Shown: one piece after another, positions 16,619-25,180 of the stretch
How positions within the stretch are numbered: the first letter of the stretch is position 1
How the letters are laid out: every line of letters begins with the position of its first letter
Assembly: GCA_017525805.1 (NCBI GenBank)
Contig: JAFXSH010000119.1
Coordinates: 1 to 48,133, forward strand
Source of the DNA: Clostridia bacterium
GTDB lineage: Bacteria; Bacillota_A; Clostridia; Christensenellales; Aristaeellaceae
Direction of reading: 5' to 3'
DNA length: 48,133 nucleotides
Notes under the pieces: generated by a model
Databases searched by the model: none
Told to the model about the DNA's origin: nothing
The model's input: the letters and a program-made list of their open reading frames with translations, nothing else
Translations under genes and position numbers: made by a program

Positions 16619-18670
16619 TTACCACACCGTGATCCTGTCCTCCGGGGCCAGGTACATGCCGTCCCCCGGCTGCACATCATAGGTTTGATAGAATTCATCG
16701 AACTGCTGCACCGTCACGTTGGTGCGCAGGCAGCCCAAGGGGTGGGGGTCGGTGGCCAGGGTCACGGTCAGGGCGCTGCGCAGCATTTTGGTGCGCCATA
16801 TGGAAGCGTATTGGCGGAAAAAGGCGTTATAATCAAAGTCTTCTATGCCCGCCGCGATGGACAGCACGCATTTCATAGCGGTGATATCGGCGATGGCCTC
16901 ATCCTGCACCTGCGCGCCGCTGTAGGTCCCGCCCGGATAGGGGATGTAGCCGTCATAATAGGCCGTAAGCTTATCCGCCCTTGCCCGGAACGCGGCGTAA
17001 TCCGCCTCCTCCCACCAATTGTTCAGGCGGCCTTGCGCGTCGTAATTCGCGCCGTCGTTATCAAAGGCGTGGCTGATTTCATGGGCGATCACCATGCCAA
17101 TGCCGCCTAACTTTTCTTCATAGGTCATATCGGGGGCGTAAAAAGCCCCGCCTAAGACGCCCGCTAAAATGGTGATGGCGTTTTCCGTGATGCTGTAGGA
17201 AGCGTTGACCTCGCTCGTGGGAACGTTCAGTTGGTTCCAGCTTCCCCGGATCACCGGCTGGTTCACCCGGTCACAGATTTGGTCCACCGAAAAACGATAC
17301 AGCTCGATCACCGCTTCCATCAGGGTGCCGCCTTCCTCCTTGCCGCGGATGCGGACAGAGGACCAGTCTCCCAATTCATCCGGGTACACAGCGTTCACAA
17401 GCAGCTGATCCAGCTTTTCCACGGCCTTTTCCCGCGTGATAGGCGACAGCCATTCCTCGTTCAGCAGCATGGCGCGGTAATGCCCGATCACTTCCCGCGC
17501 GATATTCAGGATCTCCTGTTTTTCCTCCGGCGTGCAGTAATGCTGGATATACAGATTGTCCATGGGCACGGGCAGATAGGTGATCAATGTCCTGTAAGCG
17601 ATGTCGATATCGTCCGGCAGGCCCACCACGCCCATGGCTTCCGCCTCAATGGTTTCCAGCGCGTCGTAGGTATCCCGATCCAGCATCCGGCCCATCCAAT
17701 TCACCAGGAAATACACCAGCCAGTTTCGGAACAGGGGCACGTTTTCCTCGGTGTACATTTCCCCCAAGGCGCGGAAATACTCCGGCTCCGTTACCAGAAA
17801 TGTTTCGCTCGTTCCCATGGCCGTCAGATCCAGGATGCCCATGAGGGGATAATCGCCGCACAGGGCGGTCAGTTCCTCCCGGGTGTAATAATGCAGGATG
17901 GATTGCAGATAGTCCGCTTCATAGTAATCCGCGTAAGGCCGGATGTACCGGGCCACCCATCCGTCAAAAGCCATGGCCCCTTCAAACACCGCCTGAGCCG
18001 CTTCTTCCGTGTACCCTAATTTCTTCAGCAGCAGCACCGTGGATTTCTGGTCGATTTCATACAGCAGATCGCCGTAGGCGGTGCGAACGGCATATTCCGC
18101 CGAATCTCCTAAGATCAGCGGCACTGGCTCTAAGATGGCCACATACCGGTCGGGGGTTGTCAGATCGGCGATCACATCGTAGCTGGAAGGGTCCAGTTCA
18201 AACACGTTCCGGTCCGTGGTCAAATAATCGGCAAGATCGGAAAGGGTTTGGATGCTTTCAATATCCTCTATATAAGGCCGCAGGGGCTCCACGCCCAAAG
18301 CGCCGCGGGTGTCCCAGTCCATGGTCAGATCGTACAGGGCGCGGACCAGCGCGGCGTCGGGTCCGGTGAGGGAATCGTCCAGCATGAGGGAAATCTTCCG
18401 TTCCATCACGTCGTAGGACAGTTCGCCAAAGGAACTGGTTTCCGTTCCGCCGTAAGGCACTCTTTCCAGCAGCAGCCACTGCTTGTTCACCGCTAAGTGA
18501 AAATCGTCCTGGAGCCGGGCCCTGGTCAGCAGCGACACGCTGCCCTCCACGTCGGAATTGATCCAGGGATGAATCGCGGTTTCCCCCAGCGCGGGGATAC
18601 AAGCCGCTGCCAAAACGACTGCCATAAGGGCGCAAAGCGCTTTTTGCAGCGCTGCAAAGTCTCTTCTCAT
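16619..18670 (-). CDS. M13 family zinc metallopeptidase (neprilysin/PepO-like)
   Basis: A 683-residue secreted or membrane-attached M13 peptidase. The zinc motif HEISH (530-534) has ligands His530 and His534, and the third ligand is Glu591 in EAIAD (591-595). NAxY-type substrate-binding residues appear as EVNASYS upstream of the zinc site, and the C-terminus has the conserved PHPLGCLRTN. The N-terminus is a signal sequence (LCALMAVVLAAACIPALG); a lipobox-like LAAAC is present but poor, so lipoprotein status is open. M13 enzymes cut peptides at the amino side of hydrophobic residues. Start 18670 has an AAAGGA site; an upstream ATG in frame does not. It has its own promoter. Confidence 0.92.
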   Translation of the reverse strand: MRRDFAALQKALCALMAVVLAAACIPALGETAIHPWINSDVEGSVSLLTRARLQDDFHLAVNKQWLLLERVPYGGTETSSFGELSYDVMERKISLMLDDSLTGPDAALVRALYDLTMDWDTRGALGVEPLRPYIEDIESIQTLSDLADYLTTDRNVFELDPSSYDVIADLTTPDRYVAILEPVPLILGDSAEYAVRTAYGDLLYEIDQKSTVLLLKKLGYTEEAAQAVFEGAMAFDGWVARYIRPYADYYEADYLQSILHYYTREELTALCGDYPLMGILDLTAMGTSETFLVTEPEYFRALGEMYTEENVPLFRNWLVYFLVNWMGRMLDRDTYDALETIEAEAMGVVGLPDDIDIAYRTLITYLPVPMDNLYIQHYCTPEEKQEILNIAREVIGHYRAMLLNEEWLSPITREKAVEKLDQLLVNAVYPDELGDWSSVRIRGKEEGGTLMEAVIELYRFSVDQICDRVNQPVIRGSWNQLNVPTSEVNASYSITENAITILAGVLGGAFYAPDMTYEEKLGGIGMVIAHEISHAFDNDGANYDAQGRLNNWWEEADYAAFRARADKLTAYYDGYIPYPGGTYSGAQVQDEAIADITAMKCVLSIAAGIEDFDYNAFFRQYASIWRTKMLRSALTVTLATDPHPLGCLRTNVTVQQFDEFYQTYDVQPGDGMYLAPEDRITVW

Positions 18671-18724
18671 TTCATGATCCTTTCGACCCCGGCCCCTCGG
18701 TTTCATCGCAGTCGGGATGGAATC

Positions 18725-18753
18725 AGTATACCATATTTCCCTGAAATGGGCAA
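18725..18753 (-). promoter_or_regulatory. Promoter of the M13 peptidase gene
   Basis: On the minus strand: TTGCCC (18753-18748), 17-base spacer, TATACT (18730-18725). The start codon lies 54 bases downstream of the -10 box. Confidence 0.55.
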
Positions 18754-18855
18754 ATCAAACGCCCGGCATGATTTCCGGGTCCCGCGCATACTGTGAGGTG
18801 GCCGGAAAACAGCGATGGGTCCAAGGGGCTTCCGGCGGAAAGGATGGAGATCAGT

Positions 18856-19875
18856 ATGGCGCGTACCCGGCATTTGTTTCCCGGCAGCAACACCGCCGCG
18901 GGATTTGTGGGCTTCTTTGAATCGCTTCGCGGCGAAGCCCTTCGCACGGTGATTTTGAAGGGCGGCCCCGGCGTGGGCAAAAGCACGCTGATGGGCAAGG
19001 TGGGAAAACATTATGAGCGTTTAGGCATGGAAACCGCATACTACCATTGCTCCGGCGATCCGGACAGTTTGGACGCCGTGGCCGTGCCCGAAGCGGGCTT
19101 TCTGATCTTAGACGGCACCGCGCCGCATATCGTGGATCCCGCCCTGCCCGGCGCGCGGGATGGTATTCTGAACTTGGGTGTATGCCTGGATGAAACGCAG
19201 CTTGCCCGCCAGGCGGAGGCAATCGATAACCTGAACCGGGAGATCGCGGGCTGCTACGCCCGGGCGTACCGGTATCTGCGCTCTGCTCTGGCAATAAAAC
19301 AGGACGCCGCGGCGGTATACGATTTCGCCCTGCCGGAAAAAGAAAAAAGAACGCTCCAGCGGGAACTGACCGCCCTCCTGCCCGCCGCCGGACCGGGCGG
19401 GGAAAGCCACGCTTTCTGCCAGGCCATTACCTGGAAGGGGGTGGCGCAGGAAACGGACGCGCTGCTGAACGAGACGGCCTACTGCCTGGACGTTCCCTGG
19501 GGCTTTGACACAGACGCCCTGCTGCGACCCGTTTGGGAAAGCGCGTACCGGCGCGGCATCGCCCGCACCGCCTGGCATGATCCCCTGGACGCGGGCAGGC
19601 TGGGCCATGTGACGGCGGGAGGCGCGGTATTCACCACCGCCATGCTGATGGACGGCGTCATATTCACCCCCGACCTGGATGAAAACGCGCTGCGGGAGGA
19701 AGCTTCGCGCTTAGCCTTTGACCGGGCCGCCTGCGACCTGATGATCAATCAGGCGGTGGAAGCCCTGGCTCAGGCCAAGCAGAAGCACGACGCGCTGGAA
19801 AGATACTATATCGACGCCATGGATTATGACCATTTGGAGGAAATCCAGCAGGTATTTCTGTCGTCGCTGCCCTGA
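18856..19875 (+). CDS. P-loop ATPase of the PRK06851 type with a degenerate second P-loop
   Basis: A 339-residue protein built as two P-loop halves, like the uncharacterised PRK06851 ATPases of spore formers. The first Walker A, KGGPGVGKSTLM (35-46), is intact. The second half begins near HAFCQAITWKG (185-195), and where a second P-loop is expected the sequence reads DVPWGFDTDALL (212-223), without the GK[ST] core. The second nucleotide site is therefore probably dead. The start at 18856 has GGAG 6 bases upstream; the ATG four codons earlier is too close to its site. Divergent from the M13 peptidase gene. The function is unknown. Confidence 0.75.
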   Translation: MARTRHLFPGSNTAAGFVGFFESLRGEALRTVILKGGPGVGKSTLMGKVGKHYERLGMETAYYHCSGDPDSLDAVAVPEAGFLILDGTAPHIVDPALPGARDGILNLGVCLDETQLARQAEAIDNLNREIAGCYARAYRYLRSALAIKQDAAAVYDFALPEKEKRTLQRELTALLPAAGPGGESHAFCQAITWKGVAQETDALLNETAYCLDVPWGFDTDALLRPVWESAYRRGIARTAWHDPLDAGRLGHVTAGGAVFTTAMLMDGVIFTPDLDENALREEASRLAFDRAACDLMINQAVEALAQAKQKHDALERYYIDAMDYDHLEEIQQVFLSSLP

Positions 19876-19958
19876 TTGCGTTCCCCGCACAGCCTGTGTT
19901 TTTCCACTCCTGCCTCTTTTCCGCCGTTTTTCCCGGAAATTTTCCTTTGTCCATGGGG

Positions 19959-19987
19959 TTTACAGACGGCCATTTTCATTATATAAT
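19959..19987 (+). promoter_or_regulatory. Promoter of yajC
   Basis: TTTACA (19959-19964), 17-base spacer, TATAAT (19982-19987), 41 bases before the yajC start codon. Confidence 0.7.
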
Positions 19988-20028
19988 AGCCGAGTACACA
20001 TTTACGGTTGAAAGGCGGTACTTGACCA

Positions 20029-20439
20029 ATGATCGAAAAATGGCTGTTTGGAATCACCTCCGCCCTGGCGGAAGAAGCCGGTGCTGTGGAAGCGGCTGCC
20101 GAAGGCGCTGAAGCGGCTGCTGAAATGTCCCCTGTGGCGGCGCTGCTGCAAATGGTGCTGCCCCTGGTGCTCATGGGCGCGGTGTTCTATTTTATGCTCA
20201 TCCGTCCCCAGCGCAAAAAGGACAAGAAAGTTAAGGAAATGCTGAATAACCTGAAGCATGGTGACCGGATCACCACCATCGGCGGCATTTACGGCACCAT
20301 CCAGGCCATCAAAGACGATACCATCACCCTGGCCGTGGGCCAGAAGAACGGCCAGCCCTATGAAATGACCGTGGCGCGCTGGGCCATCCGTCAGGTGGAA
20401 GAAGTGTCCGTGGAGAACGACGGCGAAATGCTGAACTGA
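20029..20439 (+). CDS. yajC: Preprotein translocase subunit YajC
   Basis: A 136-residue YajC, the small membrane partner of SecDF. One membrane segment (about 38-57, LLQMVLPLVLMGAVFYFMLI) is followed by the family signature RPQRKKDKK, then KHGDRITTIGGIYGTI. An Ala/Glu-rich N-terminal extension (about 10-32) precedes the membrane segment. secD and secF are not in the window, so yajC stands alone here, with its own promoter and a terminator before mntP. Confidence 0.92.
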   Translation: MIEKWLFGITSALAEEAGAVEAAAEGAEAAAEMSPVAALLQMVLPLVLMGAVFYFMLIRPQRKKDKKVKEMLNNLKHGDRITTIGGIYGTIQAIKDDTITLAVGQKNGQPYEMTVARWAIRQVEEVSVENDGEMLN

Positions 20440-20465
20440 TCTCCTTGGGCCCTTTGCGAACGATA

Positions 20466-20493
20466 AGACCCGCGGGACTCCAGCGGGTCTTTT
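20466..20493 (+). terminator. Terminator between yajC and mntP
   Basis: AGACCCGC (20466-20473) pairs with GCGGGTCT (20483-20490), followed by TTT. The T tract is short, so some read-through into mntP is likely. The 75-base gap is too short for a yybP-ykoY manganese riboswitch. Confidence 0.65.
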
Positions 20494-20514
20494 CCGTTGG
20501 AGGTTTGGCGCGCT

Positions 20515-21078
20515 ATGAATTTTTTGTCCCTTTTCATGCTGGCGGTGGGCCTGAGCATGGACGCTTTCGCCGTGGCCGTATGCAAGGGCCTGGCTCTGAA
20601 AAAAATCACCTTCCGCCACGCCCTGATCGTGGGGCTTTGGTTTGGCGGCTTTCAGGCGCTGATGCCGCTGCTGGGCTATCTGCTGGCGGCCCAGTTCCGA
20701 GAAGCCATCGCCGCTTACGACCATTGGATCGCTTTCATTCTGCTGGTGCTGATCGGCGGCAACATGATCCGGGAAGCGGTATTTGAAAAGGAGGAGCCGG
20801 AAACGGACAGCGCCCTGTCCTTCCGGTCCATGCTGCCCCTGGCCGTGGCCACCAGCATCGACGCCTTGGCTGTGGGCGTGACCTTCGCGTTTTTGGATGT
20901 ACAAATCATCCCCTCCCTGACGCTCATCGGCGTTACCACCCTGATTCTTTCCATGATCGGGGTAAAGGCGGGCAGCATGTTCGGGGCGAAGTATGAAAAA
21001 AAGGCGGAGATTTTGGGCGGCGTGATTTTGATCCTGTTAGGGATCAAAACGCTGCTGGAGCATTTAGGAATCCTGTGA
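20515..21078 (+). CDS. mntP: Manganese efflux pump MntP
   Basis: A 187-residue, six-segment membrane protein of the MntP (YebN) family, which exports Mn2+. The two conserved acid-bearing motifs are present: GLSMDAFAVAV with Asp16, and ATSIDALAVGV with Asp116, which together form the transport site in the inverted repeat structure. Start 20515 (ATG) has a TTGGAGG site 11 bases upstream; an in-frame TTG at 20497 lies inside that site and is unlikely. It probably depends on read-through from yajC, because no separate promoter was found. Confidence 0.92.
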   Translation: MNFLSLFMLAVGLSMDAFAVAVCKGLALKKITFRHALIVGLWFGGFQALMPLLGYLLAAQFREAIAAYDHWIAFILLVLIGGNMIREAVFEKEEPETDSALSFRSMLPLAVATSIDALAVGVTFAFLDVQIIPSLTLIGVTTLILSMIGVKAGSMFGAKYEKKAEILGGVILILLGIKTLLEHLGIL

Positions 21079-21085
21079 CGCCGTC

Positions 21086-21128
21086 ACGCAAAAAGCCGTT
21101 TCCCGCGATGGAAAACGGCTTTTTGCGT
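21086..21128. terminator. Bidirectional terminator between mntP and the GH3 gene
   Basis: ACGCAAAAAGCCGTTT (from 21086) pairs with the complement ending at 21128, with A and T tracts on both sides. It serves the convergent mntP and GH3 genes. Confidence 0.9.
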
Positions 21129-21135
21129 TCAATCG

Positions 21136-23535
21136 TTATGCTTTTTTCTTCGGCTCCAATTCGGGCTTATGGAAGAAATGCTTGATCAGCCGGCCCAGAC
21201 CCTTGTGCCAGTGGCCGTTCACCATGGTGACCATATCCTCCGCCATGTCCCGGGTGACCATGCCGTTCATCATTTTCGCCATACCGCGGAAGGGCATGTT
21301 GTAAATGAACAGCATGTTCAGGTCCGGCTTGCCCTGGGCGATGGCCTTATCCACTTTCTTGGTGAGGATCTTATAACCCAGCCGGGCGATGGGATTTTTG
21401 GCGTAGAATAGCTGCCGCACCGTGTCATTCATGCCCAGGGGCTGATTCTTGGTCCAGGTATGTTCGGGAATGCGGCGGGAAAGCAGCGCCTGGAAGCTGG
21501 CGTCCGGGATATTGTCCAGCTCGCACTTTTTGTAAGGCTCAAAGGCGGGCGCGGCGTAGGGATTCTGCTTGCCGGTGCCTTTGATGCTCAGGGTGGCCCG
21601 CAGGCGGATATCCTGGCAGGAAGCGCCGATCATGATGTCGTACTGGCCGCCCTCCACCTCAAAGGCGTTGCTCTGCACGTTGAAATAGCGGAAGGTATAA
21701 TCATCAAAGGGGATATTCACCCGCTGGCTTTCCCCCGCTTTCAGGTAAACGCGGACGAAACCCTTGAGTTCTTTGGCGGGGCGGAAAATCTTCGCCCCCG
21801 GCAGGCCCACGTACAGCTGGGCGATTTCGCTGCCGTCCCGGTCTCCGGTATTCTTGATATCGAAAGCAACGCCCGATTCGGAAGCGTTCAAGTTATTGTA
21901 TTCAAATTTGGTGTAGGAAAGCCCGAAGCCGAAGGGGAAGCGCACCGCTTTCCTGGCGGTTTCAAAATACCGGTAGCCCACATAGATGCCTTCCCGGTAT
22001 TCGCTGGTGGTTTCCCTGCCGGGATAATACTGGCTGACGGGCATATCCTTGTATTCCAAGGCGAAGGTTTCCGCCAGCTTGCCGCCGGGAGTTACTTCGC
22101 CGGACAGGACGCGCAGCATGGCGCTGGCCGCCGCCTCGCCGCCGAGGCACCCGTAAATCAGGGCCTGGCAGGAATCGATCCAGGGCATTTCCACCGCGCT
22201 GCCGCAGGACAGCACCGCGATCACGCGGGGATTGGCATCCGCGATCTTTTTGATGAACGATACCTGATTCTTGGGCAAGCGCATATGGCCGCGGTCCAGG
22301 CCCTCGGTTTCAAAGCCCTCCGGCAGGCCGATGTACAACAGCACGCATTCCGCCTGCCTGGCCAGGGCGATAGCTTCCTGCTCCAGCTGGGCGTTTTCTT
22401 TTTCCTGACGCTCAAAGCCCTTGGCAAAACCGACATTGTTGGGGAAGTATTCCTTGAGCAGCGGCAGGGTCTCGTCCACCTGATAGGCGTTCACCATGCT
22501 GCTGCCCGCGCCCTGATACCGGGACTGGGCCGCGAAATCGCCGATGACCGCCACCTTGGCGTCCTTTTTCAGCGGCAGGATGTTTCCATCGTTTTTCAGC
22601 AGCACGATGCACTTTTCCGCCGCGTCCCGGGCGGCCTCATGCTGCTTCTTCGGATCGGCGGCGGGCGCCTTGGGCCGCTCCGCCATCACCAGGGTGAGCA
22701 GCTCGTCCACCCGCTGGTCAATGACCGCTTCCCGAATTTTGCCTTCCTTTACCGCTTTTACGAGCTGGCAGGGGCTGTCGTCGCCCGCGGCGGGCATCTC
22801 CAAATTCATACCAGCGCGCACGCCCTCGGTATAATCGTTGCTGCCGCCCCAGTCGGTGACCACCATGCCCTCATAGCCCCATTCCTTGCGCAGGATATCG
22901 TACAGGTGGGGATTTTCGTTGGCATAGGTGCCGTTGACCTTGTTGTAGGAGGTCATGAGGCACTTGGGTTTGCCTTCCTTCACCGCGATTTCAAAGTTAG
23001 TCAGGTACAATTCCCGCAAGGTGCGCTCGTCCATGACGGAATCGGAGTGCATGCGCAAAAGCTCCTGGCTGTTGGCGGCGAAATGTTTGGCACAGGCGGA
23101 AATGCCGTTGCTCTGCACGCCCCGGATGAAGCCCGCCGCCAGCTTGCCTGCCAGGTACGGGTCCTCGGAATAATATTCAAAGGAACGGCCGCACAGGGGA
23201 CTGCGCTTGGTGTTAAGGCCAGGGCCAAGCAGCACCTGAACGTTCTGCGCCGCCGCGTCGGCGCCCACTGCCGTGCCCATGGCTTCCGCCACGGCAGAGT
23301 CCCAGCTGTTGGCCAGGGCGGCGGCGGCGGGAATGCAGGTGGCCTTGGTGGAGGCGTTCAGGCCCAAATGATCCCCCTCCCCCGCCTGCTTGCGCAGGCC
23401 GCTGGGGCCGTCGGACAGCGTCATGGCGGGTATATTCAGCCTTTCGATGGCACGGGTATGCCATACGTCCTTACCGGACAGCAAGGCGCATTTTTCCTCT
23501 ATGGTCAACTGCTTGATCAGCGCTTCATAATTCAT
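21136..23535 (-). CDS. GH3 family beta-glucosidase, cytoplasmic
   Basis: A 799-residue GH3 enzyme without signal peptide. The barrel domain has the nucleophile Asp228 in VVTDWGG and substrate-site residues in KHFAANSQE. The second alpha/beta domain carries the acid/base region (LSCGSAVEMPW). A fibronectin-III-like domain (around GDRDGSEIAQLYVGLPGA to SIKG) follows. An extra tail of about 146 residues (654-799) has no known catalytic role and ends in a basic stretch. GH3 enzymes remove beta-glucosyl or related residues from non-reducing ends; the substrate cannot be set. The start at 23535 has AGGAGG 7 bases upstream. It has its own promoter. Confidence 0.92.
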   Translation of the reverse strand: MNYEALIKQLTIEEKCALLSGKDVWHTRAIERLNIPAMTLSDGPSGLRKQAGEGDHLGLNASTKATCIPAAAALANSWDSAVAEAMGTAVGADAAAQNVQVLLGPGLNTKRSPLCGRSFEYYSEDPYLAGKLAAGFIRGVQSNGISACAKHFAANSQELLRMHSDSVMDERTLRELYLTNFEIAVKEGKPKCLMTSYNKVNGTYANENPHLYDILRKEWGYEGMVVTDWGGSNDYTEGVRAGMNLEMPAAGDDSPCQLVKAVKEGKIREAVIDQRVDELLTLVMAERPKAPAADPKKQHEAARDAAEKCIVLLKNDGNILPLKKDAKVAVIGDFAAQSRYQGAGSSMVNAYQVDETLPLLKEYFPNNVGFAKGFERQEKENAQLEQEAIALARQAECVLLYIGLPEGFETEGLDRGHMRLPKNQVSFIKKIADANPRVIAVLSCGSAVEMPWIDSCQALIYGCLGGEAAASAMLRVLSGEVTPGGKLAETFALEYKDMPVSQYYPGRETTSEYREGIYVGYRYFETARKAVRFPFGFGLSYTKFEYNNLNASESGVAFDIKNTGDRDGSEIAQLYVGLPGAKIFRPAKELKGFVRVYLKAGESQRVNIPFDDYTFRYFNVQSNAFEVEGGQYDIMIGASCQDIRLRATLSIKGTGKQNPYAAPAFEPYKKCELDNIPDASFQALLSRRIPEHTWTKNQPLGMNDTVRQLFYAKNPIARLGYKILTKKVDKAIAQGKPDLNMLFIYNMPFRGMAKMMNGMVTRDMAEDMVTMVNGHWHKGLGRLIKHFFHKPELEPKKKA

Positions 23536-23598
23536 CGTGTTTCCTCCTGCCTTGTATGCAATCCTGATCCAAAACACGTTTCATTCATATTCTTTATT

Positions 23599-23627
23599 AT
23601 TTTACAGGATAAAGAGGGAGAAAACAA
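23599..23627 (-). promoter_or_regulatory. Promoter of the GH3 gene
   Basis: On the minus strand: TTGTTT (23627-23622), 17-base spacer, TAAAAT (23604-23599). It stands back to back with the promoter at 23658, with 30 bases between the -35 boxes. Confidence 0.6.
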
Positions 23628-23657
23628 GACCAAAAATCCATAAAAACCAAAAACGCC

Positions 23658-23686
23658 TTGTAAACGCGGACAAAATCCGGTATAGT
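23658..23686 (+). promoter_or_regulatory. Promoter of the DUF3237 operon
   Basis: TTGTAA (23658-23663), 17-base spacer, TATAGT (23681-23686). Confidence 0.6.
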
Positions 23687-23728
23687 AAACACGGACAAAT
23701 CCATTTTCATCACGAAAGGACGAAGGCC

Positions 23729-24130
23729 ATGCACGGCGAACTGCTTCTCGAAATTCAGGTGAAAATCCTGGACAGCCTGCGCGTGAACGGCGCTGCCCGG
23801 GATATCGACATGATCCCCTTTACCGGCACAGTCAGCGGCCCCTGGTTCACGGGGAAGATCATTGGTCCCGGCGTGGACACGCAGAATATCAGCAAAGACG
23901 GAAAGGCCGTCCTTTCCGCCCGCTATATGTTAGAGGGCACCGACAAAAGCGGCCAAGCCTGCCGCATTTTCATCGAAAACCAGGGCAGCTTCGATACCGG
24001 CTTTCAGCCCATGATCGTTACCGACAGCGCGCTGCTTGCTCCTTGGGAAACGGCGAAGCTGTCCGCCACGGTGGAAGGCGCTCCCGGCGGGGTGCTGGTG
24101 CGCGTATTTCGGGAAGAGGAGACGCAATGA
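23729..24130 (+). CDS. DUF3237-like protein
   Basis: A 133-residue soluble protein whose pattern (PFTGTVSGPWFTGKIIGPGVDTQ, then LSARYMLEGTDKSG, and IFIENQG, read as separate pieces) resembles DUF3237 beta-barrel proteins, whose function is unknown. The ATG at 23729 has an AAAGGA site 8 bases upstream. Its last codons overlap the start of the thioesterase gene (ATGA), so translation is coupled and the two probably act together. Confidence 0.65.
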   Translation: MHGELLLEIQVKILDSLRVNGAARDIDMIPFTGTVSGPWFTGKIIGPGVDTQNISKDGKAVLSARYMLEGTDKSGQACRIFIENQGSFDTGFQPMIVTDSALLAPWETAKLSATVEGAPGGVLVRVFREEETQ

Positions 24131-24570
24131 ACGCTTATCTGCACAAGGTGCAATACTATGAAACGGACATGATGGGCATCGTCCATCACGCCAATTATAT
24201 CCGCTGGATGGAGGAAGCCCGCGTCGATTTCATGGAGCAATTAGGCTTTCCCTATGCCGCCATGGAGAAAAGCAGCGTCGTTTCCCCCGTGAAATCCCTT
24301 GCCTGCGATTACCGGCGTCCCTCCACGTTTGGGGACGTGATCCGCATCACGGTAAACGTTGCGGACTTCAACGGGATAGTGCTGACGATCCGGTATCAAA
24401 TGCAGCAGGAAAAAAGCGGTGAAACGGTCTGCGAAGCCCGGTCAGAACACGTATTTTTGAACAAAGAGGGACGTTTCGTGCGTCTAAAGCGCGAATTGCC
24501 GGAATTTTGCGCGGCGCTGGAAGCGCTGACGCTGGAGGGAAACAATCATGAGCAGCAGAATCATTCTTGA
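24127..24570 (+). CDS. Acyl-CoA thioesterase of the YbgC/4HBT hot-dog family
   Basis: A 147-residue hot-dog-fold thioesterase. The N-terminal YYETDMMGIVHHANYIRW carries the 4HBT/YbgC catalytic Asp14 and the HHANY motif. The enzyme would hydrolyse acyl-CoA or hydroxybenzoyl-CoA-like thioesters. Its start overlaps the DUF3237 stop by the ATGA arrangement, and its end overlaps the GNAT gene by 23 bases, so the three genes form a tight operon. Confidence 0.85.
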   Translation: MNAYLHKVQYYETDMMGIVHHANYIRWMEEARVDFMEQLGFPYAAMEKSSVVSPVKSLACDYRRPSTFGDVIRITVNVADFNGIVLTIRYQMQQEKSGETVCEARSEHVFLNKEGRFVRLKRELPEFCAALEALTLEGNNHEQQNHS

Positions 24571-25117
24571 AACGGAACGGCTGATCCTGCGGGAATACGT
24601 CCAGGCGGATTATGACGCGCTGTACCCCATCCTGTCCGATCCGGAAACCATGAAATACTATCCCAAGCCCTACGACGAAAAAGGCGTGCAGCGCTGGCTG
24701 GACTGGAGTTTTGACAACTACCGGAAATACGGCTTCGGTCTGTGGGCGGCGGTGCTGAAAGAAACCGGGGAATTTGTGGGGGACTGCGGCCTGACCATGC
24801 AGCAAATCGACGGGGAAGACCTGCCCGAAGTGGGCTATCACATCCGCAAGGAGCGCTGGCGGCAGGGTCTGGCCAGGGAAGCCTCCCGTGCCGTGCGGGA
24901 CTGGGCTTTTACCCATACGGGCTTTCACTGCCTGTATTCTTACATGAACGCCGCGAACCTGCCATCCCGCGCGACCGCCGCCGCTAACGGCATGAAGCTG
25001 ATCAAGGAATTCAACGATACCCGGTGGGGCCATCGAACCGCCGTCTATGCTGTTTCCCGACAGGAATGGGAAGCCCTGGGAGCAGAGTACAGAGCTCAGA
25101 GTACAGAGTGCAGATAA
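24548..25117 (+). CDS. RimJ/RimL-type GNAT acetyltransferase with repeat-derived C-terminus
   Basis: A 189-residue GNAT of the RimJ/RimL group. The N-terminal LETERLILREY is diagnostic; the acetyl-CoA site is WRQGLAREASRA, and NAANLPSRATAAANGM follows as usual. The last 11 or so codons come from a short direct repeat (25083-25114), so the C-terminal residues after EWEALG are not family sequence. It overlaps the thioesterase gene by 23 bases; GGAGG lies 9 bases before the ATG. The substrate is unknown. Confidence 0.85.
   Translation: MSSRIILETERLILREYVQADYDALYPILSDPETMKYYPKPYDEKGVQRWLDWSFDNYRKYGFGLWAAVLKETGEFVGDCGLTMQQIDGEDLPEVGYHIRKERWRQGLAREASRAVRDWAFTHTGFHCLYSYMNAANLPSRATAAANGMKLIKEFNDTRWGHRTAVYAVSRQEWEALGAEYRAQSTECR
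25083..25114 (+). repeat. Short direct repeat at the end of a GNAT gene
   Basis: Two perfect copies of CAGAGTACAGAG (25083-25094 and 25097-25108) separated by CT and followed by the related TGCAGA. The repeat runs up to the stop codon and supplies the final codons of the gene. Confidence 0.8.
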
Positions 25118-25131
25118 TAGGGGCCACCTAA

Positions 25132-25166
25132 AAAGCCTTGCAGCGATCATCACGCCGCAAGGCTTT
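25132..25166. terminator. Bidirectional terminator between the GNAT and AraC genes
   Basis: AAAGCCTTGC (25132-25141) pairs with GCAAGGCTTT (25157-25166). On the minus strand the stem is followed by five T residues, so it mainly serves the AraC-type gene; on the plus strand the T run is short. Confidence 0.8.
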
Positions 25167-25180
25167 CCATTTTGATAAAC

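Noticed and set aside
20440..20514. yybP-ykoY manganese riboswitch before mntP
   Set aside because: The gap is only 75 bases and is mostly the yajC terminator; no aptamer core is seen.
21460..23643. Long plus-strand frame of 727 codons opposite the GH3 gene
   Set aside because: It is the complement of a clear GH3 enzyme, rich in His, Gly and Arg, without any family signature; a by-product of GC-rich codon use.
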